From positions 62,001 to 126,000 of the forward strand of contig CALMSR010000068.1 of the NCBI GenBank assembly GCA_937872465.1: DNA of 64,000 bases, in the 5' to 3' direction. This document shows, one piece after another, positions 50,728 through 58,509 of this stretch. The DNA comes from an uncultured Paracoccaceae bacterium. Its GTDB lineage: Bacteria > Pseudomonadota > Alphaproteobacteria > Rhodobacterales > Rhodobacteraceae. A model generated the notes under the pieces. That model was not told the origin of the DNA and searched no databases. It saw nothing but the letters and a program-made list of their open reading frames with translations. Both the position numbers and the translations under genes were made by a program. Within the stretch, counting starts at the first letter, position 1. The number at the start of each line of letters is the position of its first letter.

Positions 50728-51300
50728 ATGAACGGCCAATCCTGTCACGTGGCCCGGGCGCGGGCCGAGCCGATCCTGCTCGCGGACCCCGATCCGGCAT
50801 GGGCGGAAGCCTTCGCCGCCGAGGAGGTGCGGCTGCGCGAACGCCTCGCGGAGATCCCCATCGGTCGCATCGAGCATGTGGGAAGCACGGCGGTGCCGGG
50901 GCTGGTCGCCAAGCCGATCGTCGACATGCTGATCGAGGTGCCGGATCTGCAAACCGTGCACGACCGAATCGCGCCAGTGTTGAAAGCGGCGGGCTACGAG
51001 TACTTCTGGCGTCCGACCGGGCCGGGGGAGGCCGGTGTCGCCTATGCCTGGTTCATCCGGCGCGACGCCTCCGGCGCACGCACGCATCACCTGCACATGC
51101 TGCCGCCGGGTTCGACCTATTGGGACCGGCTGCGGTTCCGCGATCTGCTGCGCGCCCGCCCCGATCACGCCGCCGAATACGCCGCGGTGAAGCGCGAGAC
51201 CGCTGCGCGGCACCGCGACGACCGCGCCGCCTATGCGCGGGCCAAGGGTCGGTTCATCGGCAGGGTCATGTCCGGCCACGAAGACGCGCCACGAGGGTAG
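50728..51300 (+). CDS. GrpB/UPF0157-family nucleotidyltransferase-like protein
   Basis: A 190-residue protein of the GrpB (UPF0157) family, a diverged nucleotidyltransferase fold. IEHVGSTAVPGLVAKPIVDM contains the GS and two-aspartate-type motif, and THHLHMLPPGSTYWDRLRFR followed by DLLRARPD is the conserved second half. The family has been linked to CoA metabolism and antibiotic modification but its natural reaction is unclear. It follows scpB by 30 bases. In related genomes tat genes often stand here. Confidence 0.88.
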   Translation: MNGQSCHVARARAEPILLADPDPAWAEAFAAEEVRLRERLAEIPIGRIEHVGSTAVPGLVAKPIVDMLIEVPDLQTVHDRIAPVLKAAGYEYFWRPTGPGEAGVAYAWFIRRDASGARTHHLHMLPPGSTYWDRLRFRDLLRARPDHAAEYAAVKRETAARHRDDRAAYARAKGRFIGRVMSGHEDAPRG

Positions 51301-51315
51301 GTCAGCCGCGGGCGG

Positions 51316-52401
51316 TCACGGCGCGCGGAAATGCTTGGAGAGCTTCAGGCCCTGGCCCTGGTAATTCGAGCCGAGGCCCTGACCGTAGAGGATCTCGGGG
51401 CGCTCGGCCATGTGCTCGTAGACCAGTCGGCCGACGATCTGGCCGTGCTCGAGCGCGAAGGGGGCCTCGTGGCAGCGCACTTCCAGCACGCCGCGCGAGC
51501 CGCTGCCGCCGGCCAGCGCATGGCCGAAGCCGGGGTCGAAGAAGCCGGCGTAATGCACCCGGAACTCGCCCACCATGGCGAGATAGGGCGCCATCTCGGC
51601 GGCATAATCGGGCGGGACATGCACCGATTCCCGGCTGACCAGGATGTAGAAGGCGCCGGGATCGAGGATGATGCGCCCGTCGCGGGCGGCGACAGGCTCC
51701 CAGTATTCCGCTGGATCGTAATGGCCGATGCGGTCGAGGTCGATCAGCCCGGTATGGGGCTTCGCGCGGTAGCCGACCAGGCTGCCCTCGCGGGGGCGCA
51801 GGTCGACCGAGAAGGCGAGGCCGCCGGCGACATGGGCCGTGCCGTCGACCAATCGCTCGCGCGCATCGAGCGCGCGCAGGGCCTCGTCGTCGAGCAGGGC
51901 CGAGCCCCGGCGGAAGCGGATCTGGTTCAGGCGCATGCCCGGGCGGACCAGCACCGAGAAGGAACGCGGCGAGATCTCGGCATAGAGCGGGCCGCGATAG
52001 CCGGGCTCGATGCGGTCGAATTCGGTGCCGCGGTCGGTGATCAGCCGGGTGAAGAGGTCGAGCCGGCCGGTCGAACTCTTTGCATTGGCCACGGCGCAGA
52101 CACCTGCGGGCAGGTCGAGCCCTTCGCCAAGCGGCACGAGATAGACGCAGCCCTTTTCGAGCACGGCGCCGGGGCCGAGATCGATGCGGTGCATCGCGAA
52201 ATCGTCGAGCCGTTCGGAGAGAAGCGCGCGCGGTCCGGGGAGGAAGGAGGCGCGCACCCGCCAGGCGGTATCCCCGAGGCGGAGATCGAGGCTCGCGGGC
52301 TGGATCTGGTCGGGCGTGGGGGGCGCCGCGCCGGTGATACTTCCCTCCGCGATCATGCGTGCGATGCCCTGGGACGGGATCACGCCGGGGGCCTGAGCCA
52401 C
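51316..52401 (-). CDS. dcd: 2'-deoxycytidine 5'-triphosphate deaminase (two-domain type)
   Basis: A 361-residue protein, about twice the usual dCTP deaminase, as in many alphaproteobacteria. PTPDQIQPASLDLRLGDTAW opens the first dUTPase-like domain, KSSTGRLDLFTRLITDRGTE carries the active-site loop, and a second, similar domain follows (FSVDLRPREGSLVGY onward). It makes dUTP for thymidylate synthesis. The open frame extends into tRNA-Pro, so a start within the tRNA (52443) is rejected. GTG at 52401 is preferred; GTG at 52383 is possible. Confidence 0.88.
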   Translation of the reverse strand: MAQAPGVIPSQGIARMIAEGSITGAAPPTPDQIQPASLDLRLGDTAWRVRASFLPGPRALLSERLDDFAMHRIDLGPGAVLEKGCVYLVPLGEGLDLPAGVCAVANAKSSTGRLDLFTRLITDRGTEFDRIEPGYRGPLYAEISPRSFSVLVRPGMRLNQIRFRRGSALLDDEALRALDARERLVDGTAHVAGGLAFSVDLRPREGSLVGYRAKPHTGLIDLDRIGHYDPAEYWEPVAARDGRIILDPGAFYILVSRESVHVPPDYAAEMAPYLAMVGEFRVHYAGFFDPGFGHALAGGSGSRGVLEVRCHEAPFALEHGQIVGRLVYEHMAERPEILYGQGLGSNYQGQGLKLSKHFRAP

Positions 52402-52415
52402 CGCGGAGAGGGGTT

Positions 52416-52492
52416 TGGTCGGGCTAGCGAGATTCGAACTCACGACCTTTCGACCCCCAGTCGAACGCGCTACCAGACTGCGCTATAGCCCG
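52416..52492 (-). tRNA. tRNA-Pro (anticodon GGG)
   Basis: Seventy-seven bases with encoded CCA. The acceptor stem CGGGCTA pairs with TAGCCCG and begins with C, as is usual for bacterial tRNA-Pro. The anticodon stem TTCGA/TCGAA encloses a loop with anticodon GGG. The T-arm has GTTCGAATC. It reads CCC/CCU. A good promoter lies 11 bases upstream. The dcd gene begins about 15 bases beyond its 3' end, so they may be co-transcribed. Confidence 0.97.
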
Positions 52493-52503
52493 ACACGAGG
52501 CGC

Positions 52504-52531
52504 TTTATAGCCGGGGTCCGCACGAGGGCAA
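52504..52531 (-). promoter_or_regulatory. Promoter of tRNA-Pro
   Basis: On the minus strand: -35 TTGCCC (52526-52531), a 16-base spacer and -10 TATAAA (52504-52509). Start would fall about four to five bases before the mature tRNA. The match to a sigma-70 promoter is good for such GC-rich DNA. Confidence 0.7.
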
Positions 52532-52557
52532 GCGGAAAGCGCCGCGGGATTCCGCGC

Positions 52558-53136
52558 TCAGGATCCGGGCTCGGACATCATCACCGCCCGGAGCGATTCG
52601 AGCTCGGCGACCAGCGCCTTGAGCGCCTTGCGGCCGTCGCGGACCTCGGCCGGGCGTGTGCGCGCCTCCAGCTCCGCGACGGCGGCGCCGCCCGGTGCCG
52701 GGGCGCCCGTGGCGAAGAGATCGCCCTGCGGGCGGGAGGGCAGTTTCGGCGGCGCGGGGGCGCGTGCCGGGGCCTTGGCCGGGGCCCGAGCCGGCTTGGC
52801 GGGCTTCTTCGCCGCGGCCGGGGCAGGGGCCGGAGCGGACTGCAGCGCTTCCTCCTCCGCCTCGGGCAGGGTCCCGAGCGCGATGACGTGGCGCACGCCC
52901 TTCTCGCGCAGGATCTTCTGCGCGCCCTTGATCGTCATGCCGTCGTCGTAGAGCAGGCCGCGGATGCCGCGCAGCAGCCGGACGTCCTCGGGGCGGTAGT
53001 AGCGGCGACCGCCGCCGCGCTTGACCGGCTTGACCTGGGTGAAGCGCGATTCCCAGAAGCGCAGCACATGCGGCGGCACGTCGAGCGCCTCGGCCACTTC
53101 GCTGATGGTCCGGAAGGCCTCGGGGGACTTGTTCAT
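52558..53136 (-). CDS. MerR-family transcriptional regulator
   Basis: A 192-residue regulator. The N-terminal winged helix (about 8-75) reads ISEVAEALDVPPHVLRFWES and RRYYRPEDVRLLRGIRGLLY. Residues 95-140 are a Pro/Ala/Lys-rich low-complexity linker, and the last 35 residues form a predicted helix (GRKALKALVAELESLRAVMM). No effector-binding cysteines are seen. It follows ihfA on the same strand, as is common in Rhodobacterales, and probably shares its transcript. Targets are unknown. Confidence 0.9.
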   Translation of the reverse strand: MNKSPEAFRTISEVAEALDVPPHVLRFWESRFTQVKPVKRGGGRRYYRPEDVRLLRGIRGLLYDDGMTIKGAQKILREKGVRHVIALGTLPEAEEEALQSAPAPAPAAAKKPAKPARAPAKAPARAPAPPKLPSRPQGDLFATGAPAPGGAAVAELEARTRPAEVRDGRKALKALVAELESLRAVMMSEPGS

Positions 53137-53149
53137 CGGGGGGCTGACC

Positions 53150-53458
53150 TCACCTCTGGTTCTTGTTCCCGGCGTCCACGCGTTCCTTCATGATATGGGA
53201 GGGCCGGAACGTGAGGACCCGGCGCGGCTCGATGGGAACCTCCTCGCCGGTCTTGGGATTGCGGCCGACGCGCGCGGATTTGGAGCGCACGCTGAAGGTG
53301 CCGAAGGACGAGATCTTGACGGTCTCGCCCGCCACGAGGGCGTCGGACAGGTGGTTGAGCACCGATTCGACCAGATCGGCGGATTCGTTGCGCGAAAGGC
53401 CGACCGTCCGGAACACCGCCTCGCTCAGTTCCATGCGCGTCAGGGTCTTGTCACTCAT
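53150..53458 (-). CDS. ihfA: Integration host factor alpha subunit
   Basis: A 102-residue DNA-bending protein. TLTRMELSEAVFRTVGLSRN and FGTFSVRSKSARVGRNPKTG are the helix and arm of the HU/IHF fold, and EVPIEPRRVLTFRPSHIMKE matches the alpha subunit. With IHF-beta it kinks DNA at promoters and recombination sites. The ATG at 53458 has GGGGGGAG at the right distance; a GTG two codons earlier is less likely. It lies in the plsX-fabH-ihfA-merR order. Confidence 0.95.
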   Translation of the reverse strand: MSDKTLTRMELSEAVFRTVGLSRNESADLVESVLNHLSDALVAGETVKISSFGTFSVRSKSARVGRNPKTGEEVPIEPRRVLTFRPSHIMKERVDAGNKNQR

Positions 53459-53556
53459 CGCCACTCCCCCCCGTCCTGATTGCTGTTGGGCAACCCTAGG
53501 GGCATTGGCGAAAGCGAGTCAATAACAACGGCTTGGGCGGGGCGGCGAAGACGCCT

Positions 53557-54534
53557 TTACCAGCGCATCACCGCCGCCCCCCAGGCGAGGCCGCCGCCGA
53601 TGGCCTCGACCAGGATCACGTCGCCCTTCCGGAGCCGTCCTTCCGCGTTCGCGACGGAAAGTGCCAGCGGGATCGAGGCCGCCGAGGTATTGCCGTGGTC
53701 CTGAACGGTCACCACCACGCGCTCCATGGGAACGCCGAGCTTCTGCGCCGTCATGGTCATGATGCGCAGATTGGCCTGGTGGGGCACCAGCCAGTCGATC
53801 CCCGTGGTGTCGAGCCCGGCCTTCTTCAGCGCCGCCGCGCCGGTCTGGGCGAGCTTGATGACCGCATGCTTGAACACCTCCTGCCCGGACATCCGCACGG
53901 CACCGGCCGTGCCGGTCGAGGAGGGGCCGCCATCGACATAGAGAAGGTCGGAATAGCGCCCGTCGGAATGCAGGTCGGTCGCGAGGATGCCGCGGTCCTC
54001 CGCGGATCCTTCGCCCTCGGCGGCCTCGAGGATCAGCGCGCCGGCGCCGTCGCCGAAGAGCACGCAGGTGGTGCGGTCGGTGAAGTCGAGGATGCGCGAG
54101 AAGGTCTCGGCGCCGATCACCATCACGCGGCGGGCAAGCCCGGTGCGGATCATCGCATCGGCCTGGGCGAGGGCGAAGACGAAGCCAGCGCAGACCGCCT
54201 GGATGTCGAAGGCGAAGCCACCGCGCATGCCGATGGCGTCCTGGACGCGGACCGCCGTGGAGGGAAAGGTCTGATCCGGCGTCGCGGTGGCGAGGACGAT
54301 CGCGTCGATCTCGCTGCCCTCGAGTCCCGCGTCGAGCAGCGCGGCGCGCGCGGCGGCGATGGCGAGGTCGGAGGTCTTCTCGCCCTCATGGGCGAAATGC
54401 CGCCGTTCGATTCCGCTGCGGCTGCGGATCCATTCGTCCGACGTATCGAGGGTCTTCTCGAATTCGGCATTCTCGACGACGCGCACCGGCAGGTAGTGGC
54501 CGGTGCCGCGGGGGACGGCGCGAATCACGCTCAC
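53557..54534 (-). CDS. fabH: 3-oxoacyl-ACP synthase III FabH
   Basis: A 325-residue beta-ketoacyl-ACP synthase III, which condenses acetyl-CoA with malonyl-ACP to start fatty acid synthesis. The catalytic Cys115 is in IQAVCAGFVFAL, the histidine in VPHQANLRIM and the asparagine in HGNTSAASIP. TSDEWIRSRSGIERRH is the usual N-terminal motif. The start is GTG, overlapping the plsX stop as GTGA. A second GTG two codons later is also possible. It is co-transcribed with plsX. Confidence 0.95.
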   Translation of the reverse strand: MSVIRAVPRGTGHYLPVRVVENAEFEKTLDTSDEWIRSRSGIERRHFAHEGEKTSDLAIAAARAALLDAGLEGSEIDAIVLATATPDQTFPSTAVRVQDAIGMRGGFAFDIQAVCAGFVFALAQADAMIRTGLARRVMVIGAETFSRILDFTDRTTCVLFGDGAGALILEAAEGEGSAEDRGILATDLHSDGRYSDLLYVDGGPSSTGTAGAVRMSGQEVFKHAVIKLAQTGAAALKKAGLDTTGIDWLVPHQANLRIMTMTAQKLGVPMERVVVTVQDHGNTSAASIPLALSVANAEGRLRKGDVILVEAIGGGLAWGAAVMRW

Positions 54535-55646
54535 GTCGCGGCCCCGCCGAGAGCGCCGCCGCTGCGCAGTTCTGGGAGGCCGCTGGCGACGCGCGCCGCG
54601 AGCCGCTCGGTGAAGCCGCTGTCGGCGAGGACGAAGGCGAGCTTGATCGCCGCCGAGACTCCGGTGGCGTCGGCGCTGCCGTGCGACTTGATCACCGTCC
54701 CGTTCAGCCCCAGGAAGACGCCGCCGTTGACCCGGCGCGGGTCGATGCGCTTCTGGAGCCGCCTGAGCGAGGTGAGCGCGAAGAGCGCGCCGATACGCGA
54801 GAGCGACGAATAGGCGAAGGCCTCGCGCAGCAGGCCCTGGATCATCCGGGCAGTGCCTTCGCCGGTCTTGAGCGCGACGTTGCCGGTGAAGCCGTCGGTC
54901 ACGATCACGTCGACTCGGTCCGAGGGCATGTCGCTGCCCTCCACATAGCCGATGTAGTCGAATTCGCCCGTAGGGCCCGCCGCCGCCACGAGCTCGGCGG
55001 CCTCGTGCAGCTCCGGGCGGCCCTTGTGCTCCTCTGTGCCGACATTGAGCAGGCCGACGCGCGGCCGGCGCACGCCGAGCGCGTTGCGGCAATAGGAGGC
55101 GCCCATCAGTGCGAACTTGACAAGATCGCCCGCATCGGCGCGGACGTCGGCGCCGGCATCGAGCAGGACATTGTAGCCGGCGGGGCCGTGCGAGGGCCAG
55201 AGCACCGCGATCGCCGGCCGGTCGACGCCGGGGGCCTTGCGCAGCTGCAGCATGGCCAGCGCCATGAGCGCGCCGGTATTGCCGCAGGAGATGACCACCG
55301 AGCTCTCGCCCGATTTCACGGTCTCCAGCGCGTTCCACATGCTGGTGCCCTGGCCGCGGCGCAGCGCGCGGGAGGGCTTCTCGTCCATCGCGATCACGCT
55401 CTCGGCATGGCGGATGTCAGTGCGCTCGGCCAGCGGGCTCCGGGCCTGGATGGCTCGATGCAGCTCGGCCCCGTCACCGTGGAGGATGTAGCGCAGGCGC
55501 GGGTTCTTCTGCAGCGACTTGCCCATCCCGCGGACCACGTCTGCGACCCCGCGGTCGCCGCCCATGGCATCGATCGAGATCACGATGTCGCCCCCGCGCG
55601 TCGTCGGGGGGGCGGTCGGATCGGTCCGGGATATTTCGGCGGTCAT
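54531..55646 (-). CDS. plsX: Phosphate acyltransferase PlsX
   Basis: A 371-residue enzyme converting acyl-ACP to acyl-phosphate for phospholipid synthesis. ISIDAMGGDRGVADVVRGM is the conserved start; SCGNTGALMALAM and LLNVGTEEHKGRPELHEAAE, TDGFTGNVALKTGEGTARMI and LGLNGTVIKSHGSADATGVS are the other hallmarks. It has a 20-residue N-terminal extension before the core. It lies 27 bases after rpmF and overlaps fabH by 4 bases. Confidence 0.96.
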   Translation of the reverse strand: MTAEISRTDPTAPPTTRGGDIVISIDAMGGDRGVADVVRGMGKSLQKNPRLRYILHGDGAELHRAIQARSPLAERTDIRHAESVIAMDEKPSRALRRGQGTSMWNALETVKSGESSVVISCGNTGALMALAMLQLRKAPGVDRPAIAVLWPSHGPAGYNVLLDAGADVRADAGDLVKFALMGASYCRNALGVRRPRVGLLNVGTEEHKGRPELHEAAELVAAAGPTGEFDYIGYVEGSDMPSDRVDVIVTDGFTGNVALKTGEGTARMIQGLLREAFAYSSLSRIGALFALTSLRRLQKRIDPRRVNGGVFLGLNGTVIKSHGSADATGVSAAIKLAFVLADSGFTERLAARVASGLPELRSGGALGGAAT

Positions 55647-55673
55647 TCCGGACCAACCTCGCGCAGGTCGGGA

Positions 55674-55880
55674 TCAGGCGGCTTCGTCGTCGAGGTCGAT
55701 CTCTTCGACGCGCGCGACGACCTCGCGACCGTCATAGTGCCCGCAAGCTCCGCAGACGTGATGCGGGCGGCGCAATTCGCCGCAATTGGGGCATTCGTTG
55801 GGATTGGCAGCCACCAGCGCGTCATGGGCGCGGCGCATGCCCCGCTTCGCCCGGGTTACCTTGCTCTTCGGAACAGCCAT
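55674..55880 (-). CDS. rpmF: 50S ribosomal protein L32
   Basis: A 68-residue ribosomal protein. MAVPKSKVTRAKRGMRRAHD is the invariant start, and the zinc-type cysteines appear in CPNCGELRRPHHVCGACGHY. The acidic tail is short. It lies between the DUF177 gene (172 bases upstream) and plsX, the standard order linking ribosome and lipid synthesis. Confidence 0.98.
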   Translation of the reverse strand: MAVPKSKVTRAKRGMRRAHDALVAANPNECPNCGELRRPHHVCGACGHYDGREVVARVEEIDLDDEAA

Positions 55881-56052
55881 GTCTCGACCTCGGTCTCCTG
55901 CGGGCCAAGGCCCGGATCATCTTGTCGCATTCCGGCGCGAGGTAGCAGATGCGGCGCGCGGTGTCACGCCGCTAACCCGATCCCGCGCCAGAAAAACGAA
56001 GCGCGGAAGATAGCGATCGCCCGCGCGCGCGCAAGCCCCATTCGCGCGGTTC

Positions 56053-56634
56053 TCACGAGCTGTTGCCCAGCTTGTCCTTCAACGCCGCGAGGGCGGCGAA
56101 GGGCTTTGCCTCGGCCTCATCGGCGGCGCACGCGCCCAGCGCCGCGACGGCCTCGGGCGGCAGCACGGCGTCGGCGCGGCGGGGATAGGCGGGAAGGGCG
56201 AGCGCCAGCGCCTCGGTCGCGACCAGCCCGAGATCGATCCTTGGCCCGAGCGGCTCCACCTCGTCGTCCTTCTCGTCCTCGCGGGCATCGACCGTGACCT
56301 CGATGGGGCGCTCGCCGGCGGCGGGGAAGTAGCGCCGCGTGACGTCCTGGTCGATCCGGGTCGTCACCGGCTCGAGGGTCACCACGCAGGGCTGAATCAC
56401 CGTCGCCCCGAGCCGCGCCTCGAGCCGCCAGCCCTTCGGCGCGACCGGGGTGAGTCGCCCCGCGAAGCGCATGCGCCTGAGCGAGATCGCGCCCATGAGC
56501 CGCGCGAGCGCCCGGGCCTCGGCCGGATCGGGCCGGATGTCGAAGGCAAATTCGTCCCGGTCGCGGATCGCGGCCAGGTCGATGACACGGGCGAATTCCG
56601 GATTGTCGGGCGCTTTCGTCGCGAGTTCGGGCAT
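56053..56634 (-). CDS. DUF177 (YceD-like) protein
   Basis: A 193-residue protein of the YceD/DUF177 family, which is nearly always encoded upstream of rpmF and is thought to act in 23S rRNA or ribosome maturation. GWRLEARLGATVIQPCVVTL followed by EPV is the conserved core, with the single cysteine in QPCV. An acidic stretch (REDEKDDEVEPLG) follows. The ATG at 56634 fits better than an upstream one. It is divergent from bamE, with 109 bases between. Confidence 0.88.
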   Translation of the reverse strand: MPELATKAPDNPEFARVIDLAAIRDRDEFAFDIRPDPAEARALARLMGAISLRRMRFAGRLTPVAPKGWRLEARLGATVIQPCVVTLEPVTTRIDQDVTRRYFPAAGERPIEVTVDAREDEKDDEVEPLGPRIDLGLVATEALALALPAYPRRADAVLPPEAVAALGACAADEAEAKPFAALAALKDKLGNSS

Positions 56635-56743
56635 GATCGGTCCTTCGGGTCCGGTCACTGGAGCGTCGGTGCCCAAGTTCCTTGAATTTAGACCATGCGC
56701 GGGGTAGGGGAGCAAGCGGAAACAGGGAAGGCCGGGGAACCAG

Positions 56744-57199
56744 ATGCGCCCGAGATCACTGCGCCGCGCCGGTGCTCCCCTTGTGCTCGCCGGTGCGCTC
56801 GTTGCGGCCTGCGCGCCGACGATCCAGGTTCACGGCTACGTTCCCTCGCAGGCCGATGTCGCGCAGGTCACGCCGGGGGTTTCGAACTACGAGAGCGTCG
56901 AGGCGGCGCTGGGGCGTCCCTCCTCGAGCGGCCTTCTGCGCGACTCGTCCTGGTACTACGTCCAGAGCACGGTCGAGAGCTACACCTACAACAAGCCCAG
57001 GGTGATCGACCGGGTCGTGCTCGCCGTCGATTTCAACGCCAATGGCGTGGTCGAGGGCCTGACGCGCTACGGGCTCGAGGACGGAAGGATCGTCAACCTG
57101 ACGACCCGGACGACCGAGACCGGCGGCCGGCGCATGGGCGTGCTGGAACAGCTCTTCGGCAACCTGCTCACGCTCGATGCGGAGCAGTTCCAGAACTGA
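56744..57199 (+). CDS. bamE: Outer membrane assembly lipoprotein BamE
   Basis: A 151-residue lipoprotein of the SmpA/BamE family. The lipobox LVAAC gives an acylated Cys23. VTPGVSNYESVEAALGRPSS and SSWYYVQSTVESYTYNKPRV contain the conserved BamE strand-helix fold. It is the small accessory lipoprotein of the BAM complex that inserts beta-barrels in the outer membrane. It is monocistronic and convergent with msrB. Confidence 0.9.
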   Translation: MRPRSLRRAGAPLVLAGALVAACAPTIQVHGYVPSQADVAQVTPGVSNYESVEAALGRPSSSGLLRDSSWYYVQSTVESYTYNKPRVIDRVVLAVDFNANGVVEGLTRYGLEDGRIVNLTTRTTETGGRRMGVLEQLFGNLLTLDAEQFQN

Positions 57200-57221
57200 G
57201 GGCCGCCGGACCCTCCGCGGC

Positions 57222-57632
57222 TCAGTCCTCGGGGTCCGGCCGGAAATCCAGCGCCACCCCGTTCATGCAATAGCGCTGGCCCGTCGGGGCCGGCCCGTCG
57301 GGAAAGACATGACCCAGATGCGCGTCGCAGCTGGCGCAGACGATCTCGGTGCGGCGCATGATCCAGCTGTCGTCCACATGCTCCTCGACCGCCGCGCCCG
57401 AGATCGGCGAATGGAAGCTCGGCCAGCCGCAGCCGCTGTCGAATTTCGCCGCGGCATCGAAGAGCGGCGCGCCGCAGCAGACGCAGGCGAAGGTGCCGGG
57501 GGCCTCGGGAAAATCGTCATGGGTGAAGGGGCGCTCGGTGCCCTTCCCGCGCGTGACCCTGAAGGCGAGATCGGACAGCTGGCTGCGCCATTCCTCGTCC
57601 GACTTGCGGATCTTCTTCGATGTGCCGTCCAT
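57222..57632 (-). CDS. msrB: Peptide methionine-R-sulfoxide reductase MsrB
   Basis: A 136-residue reductase for methionine-R-sulfoxide. The catalytic Cys122 is in QRYCMNGVALDF, the likely resolving Cys68 in DSGCGWPSF, and the zinc site is formed by Cys50/Cys53 and Cys99/Cys102. There is no signal peptide, so it acts in the cytoplasm. It is 22 bases from the convergent bamE stop and is encoded alone. Confidence 0.95.
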   Translation of the reverse strand: MDGTSKKIRKSDEEWRSQLSDLAFRVTRGKGTERPFTHDDFPEAPGTFACVCCGAPLFDAAAKFDSGCGWPSFHSPISGAAVEEHVDDSWIMRRTEIVCASCDAHLGHVFPDGPAPTGQRYCMNGVALDFRPDPED

Positions 57633-57744
57633 GCGGGATCTCCTCTGCGCGTCCCGGTCCCTAAGGTCGTGCCGATCGCCGCGCCGTCAAGGTTCGGTCA
57701 CGAAACCGCGCGATGATGCGAACCGGGAGGCATCTGGACCGACG

Positions 57745-58509
57745 ATGCTCGATGGCCTTGCCCATGACAGGCTGCGGGTGCGCTTCGCCGGCCCGGGCGC
57801 GGATCTGCGCGCGGCGCAGCGGCTGCGGTTCCGCGCGTTCCGTGCGCAGGGCAGCGCGGAGGCGGAGGGCATCGACGGCGACGAATTCGACGCCCGCGCC
57901 CTGCATGTGCTGGTGGAGGAGGTCGCGGGCGGGCGGCTGCTCTCATGCTTCCGTCTGCTGCATTTCGCACAAGGCCGGGAGGTGGCCGGATCCTATTCCG
58001 CGCAGTTCTACGACCTCGCGGGGCTTGCGCGGCTCGCGGTGCCGATGATCGAGATGGGCCGGTTCTGCGTGGCGGAGGGGGTCCGCGATCCCGATGTGCT
58101 GCGGCTCGCCTGGGCCGCGCTGGCGCATCGGGTCGCCGCAAGCGGGGCGGCGATGCTTTTCGGCTGTTCGAGCTTCCGTGGCACCGATGCCGCGCCCTAT
58201 GCCGATGCCTTCGCGCTGCTCGGGGCGCAGCATGTCGCGCCGCGGCGCTGGCGGCCGCGAGTCAAGGCGCCGGGCGTGCTCCGCCTCGCGCCGCGGCCGC
58301 GGCGGGGCCAGCCCGACCGGCGGGCGGCGCTGCGCGCGATGCCGCCGCTCCTGCGCAGCTATCTGGCGATGGGGGCACGGGTCTCCGATCATGCGGTGGT
58401 GGACCGCGACCTCGACACGCTGCATGTCTTCACCGGCTTGGAGATCCGCAAGCTCCCCGGCGATCGGGCGCGGCGGCTCGGGCCGGGCATCCCGGCGGCG
58501 CCGGCATGA
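57745..58509 (+). CDS. olsB: Ornithine-ACP N-acyltransferase (OlsB-like GNAT)
   Basis: A 254-residue acyltransferase of the GNAT-like (hemolysin/OlsB) family. LRAAQRLRFRAFRAQGSAEA, FDARALHVLVEEVAGGRLLS, the core EMGRFCVAEGVRDPDVLRLA and MLFGCSSFRGTD are characteristic. It should attach a 3-hydroxyacyl chain to ornithine, the first step of ornithine lipids, the phosphate-free membrane lipids of this group. The second enzyme, OlsA, is not adjacent. Its TGA overlaps the chrA ATG (ATGA). The ATG at 57745 is the likely start; the frame upstream is antisense to msrB. Confidence 0.82.
   Translation: MLDGLAHDRLRVRFAGPGADLRAAQRLRFRAFRAQGSAEAEGIDGDEFDARALHVLVEEVAGGRLLSCFRLLHFAQGREVAGSYSAQFYDLAGLARLAVPMIEMGRFCVAEGVRDPDVLRLAWAALAHRVAASGAAMLFGCSSFRGTDAAPYADAFALLGAQHVAPRRWRPRVKAPGVLRLAPRPRRGQPDRRAALRAMPPLLRSYLAMGARVSDHAVVDRDLDTLHVFTGLEIRKLPGDRARRLGPGIPAAPA

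Noticed and set aside
52402..52443. ATG start for dcd inside tRNA-Pro
   Set aside because: The added residues are tRNA sequence, and homology begins at the PSQGIARMI segment; GTG 52401 or 52383 is more credible.
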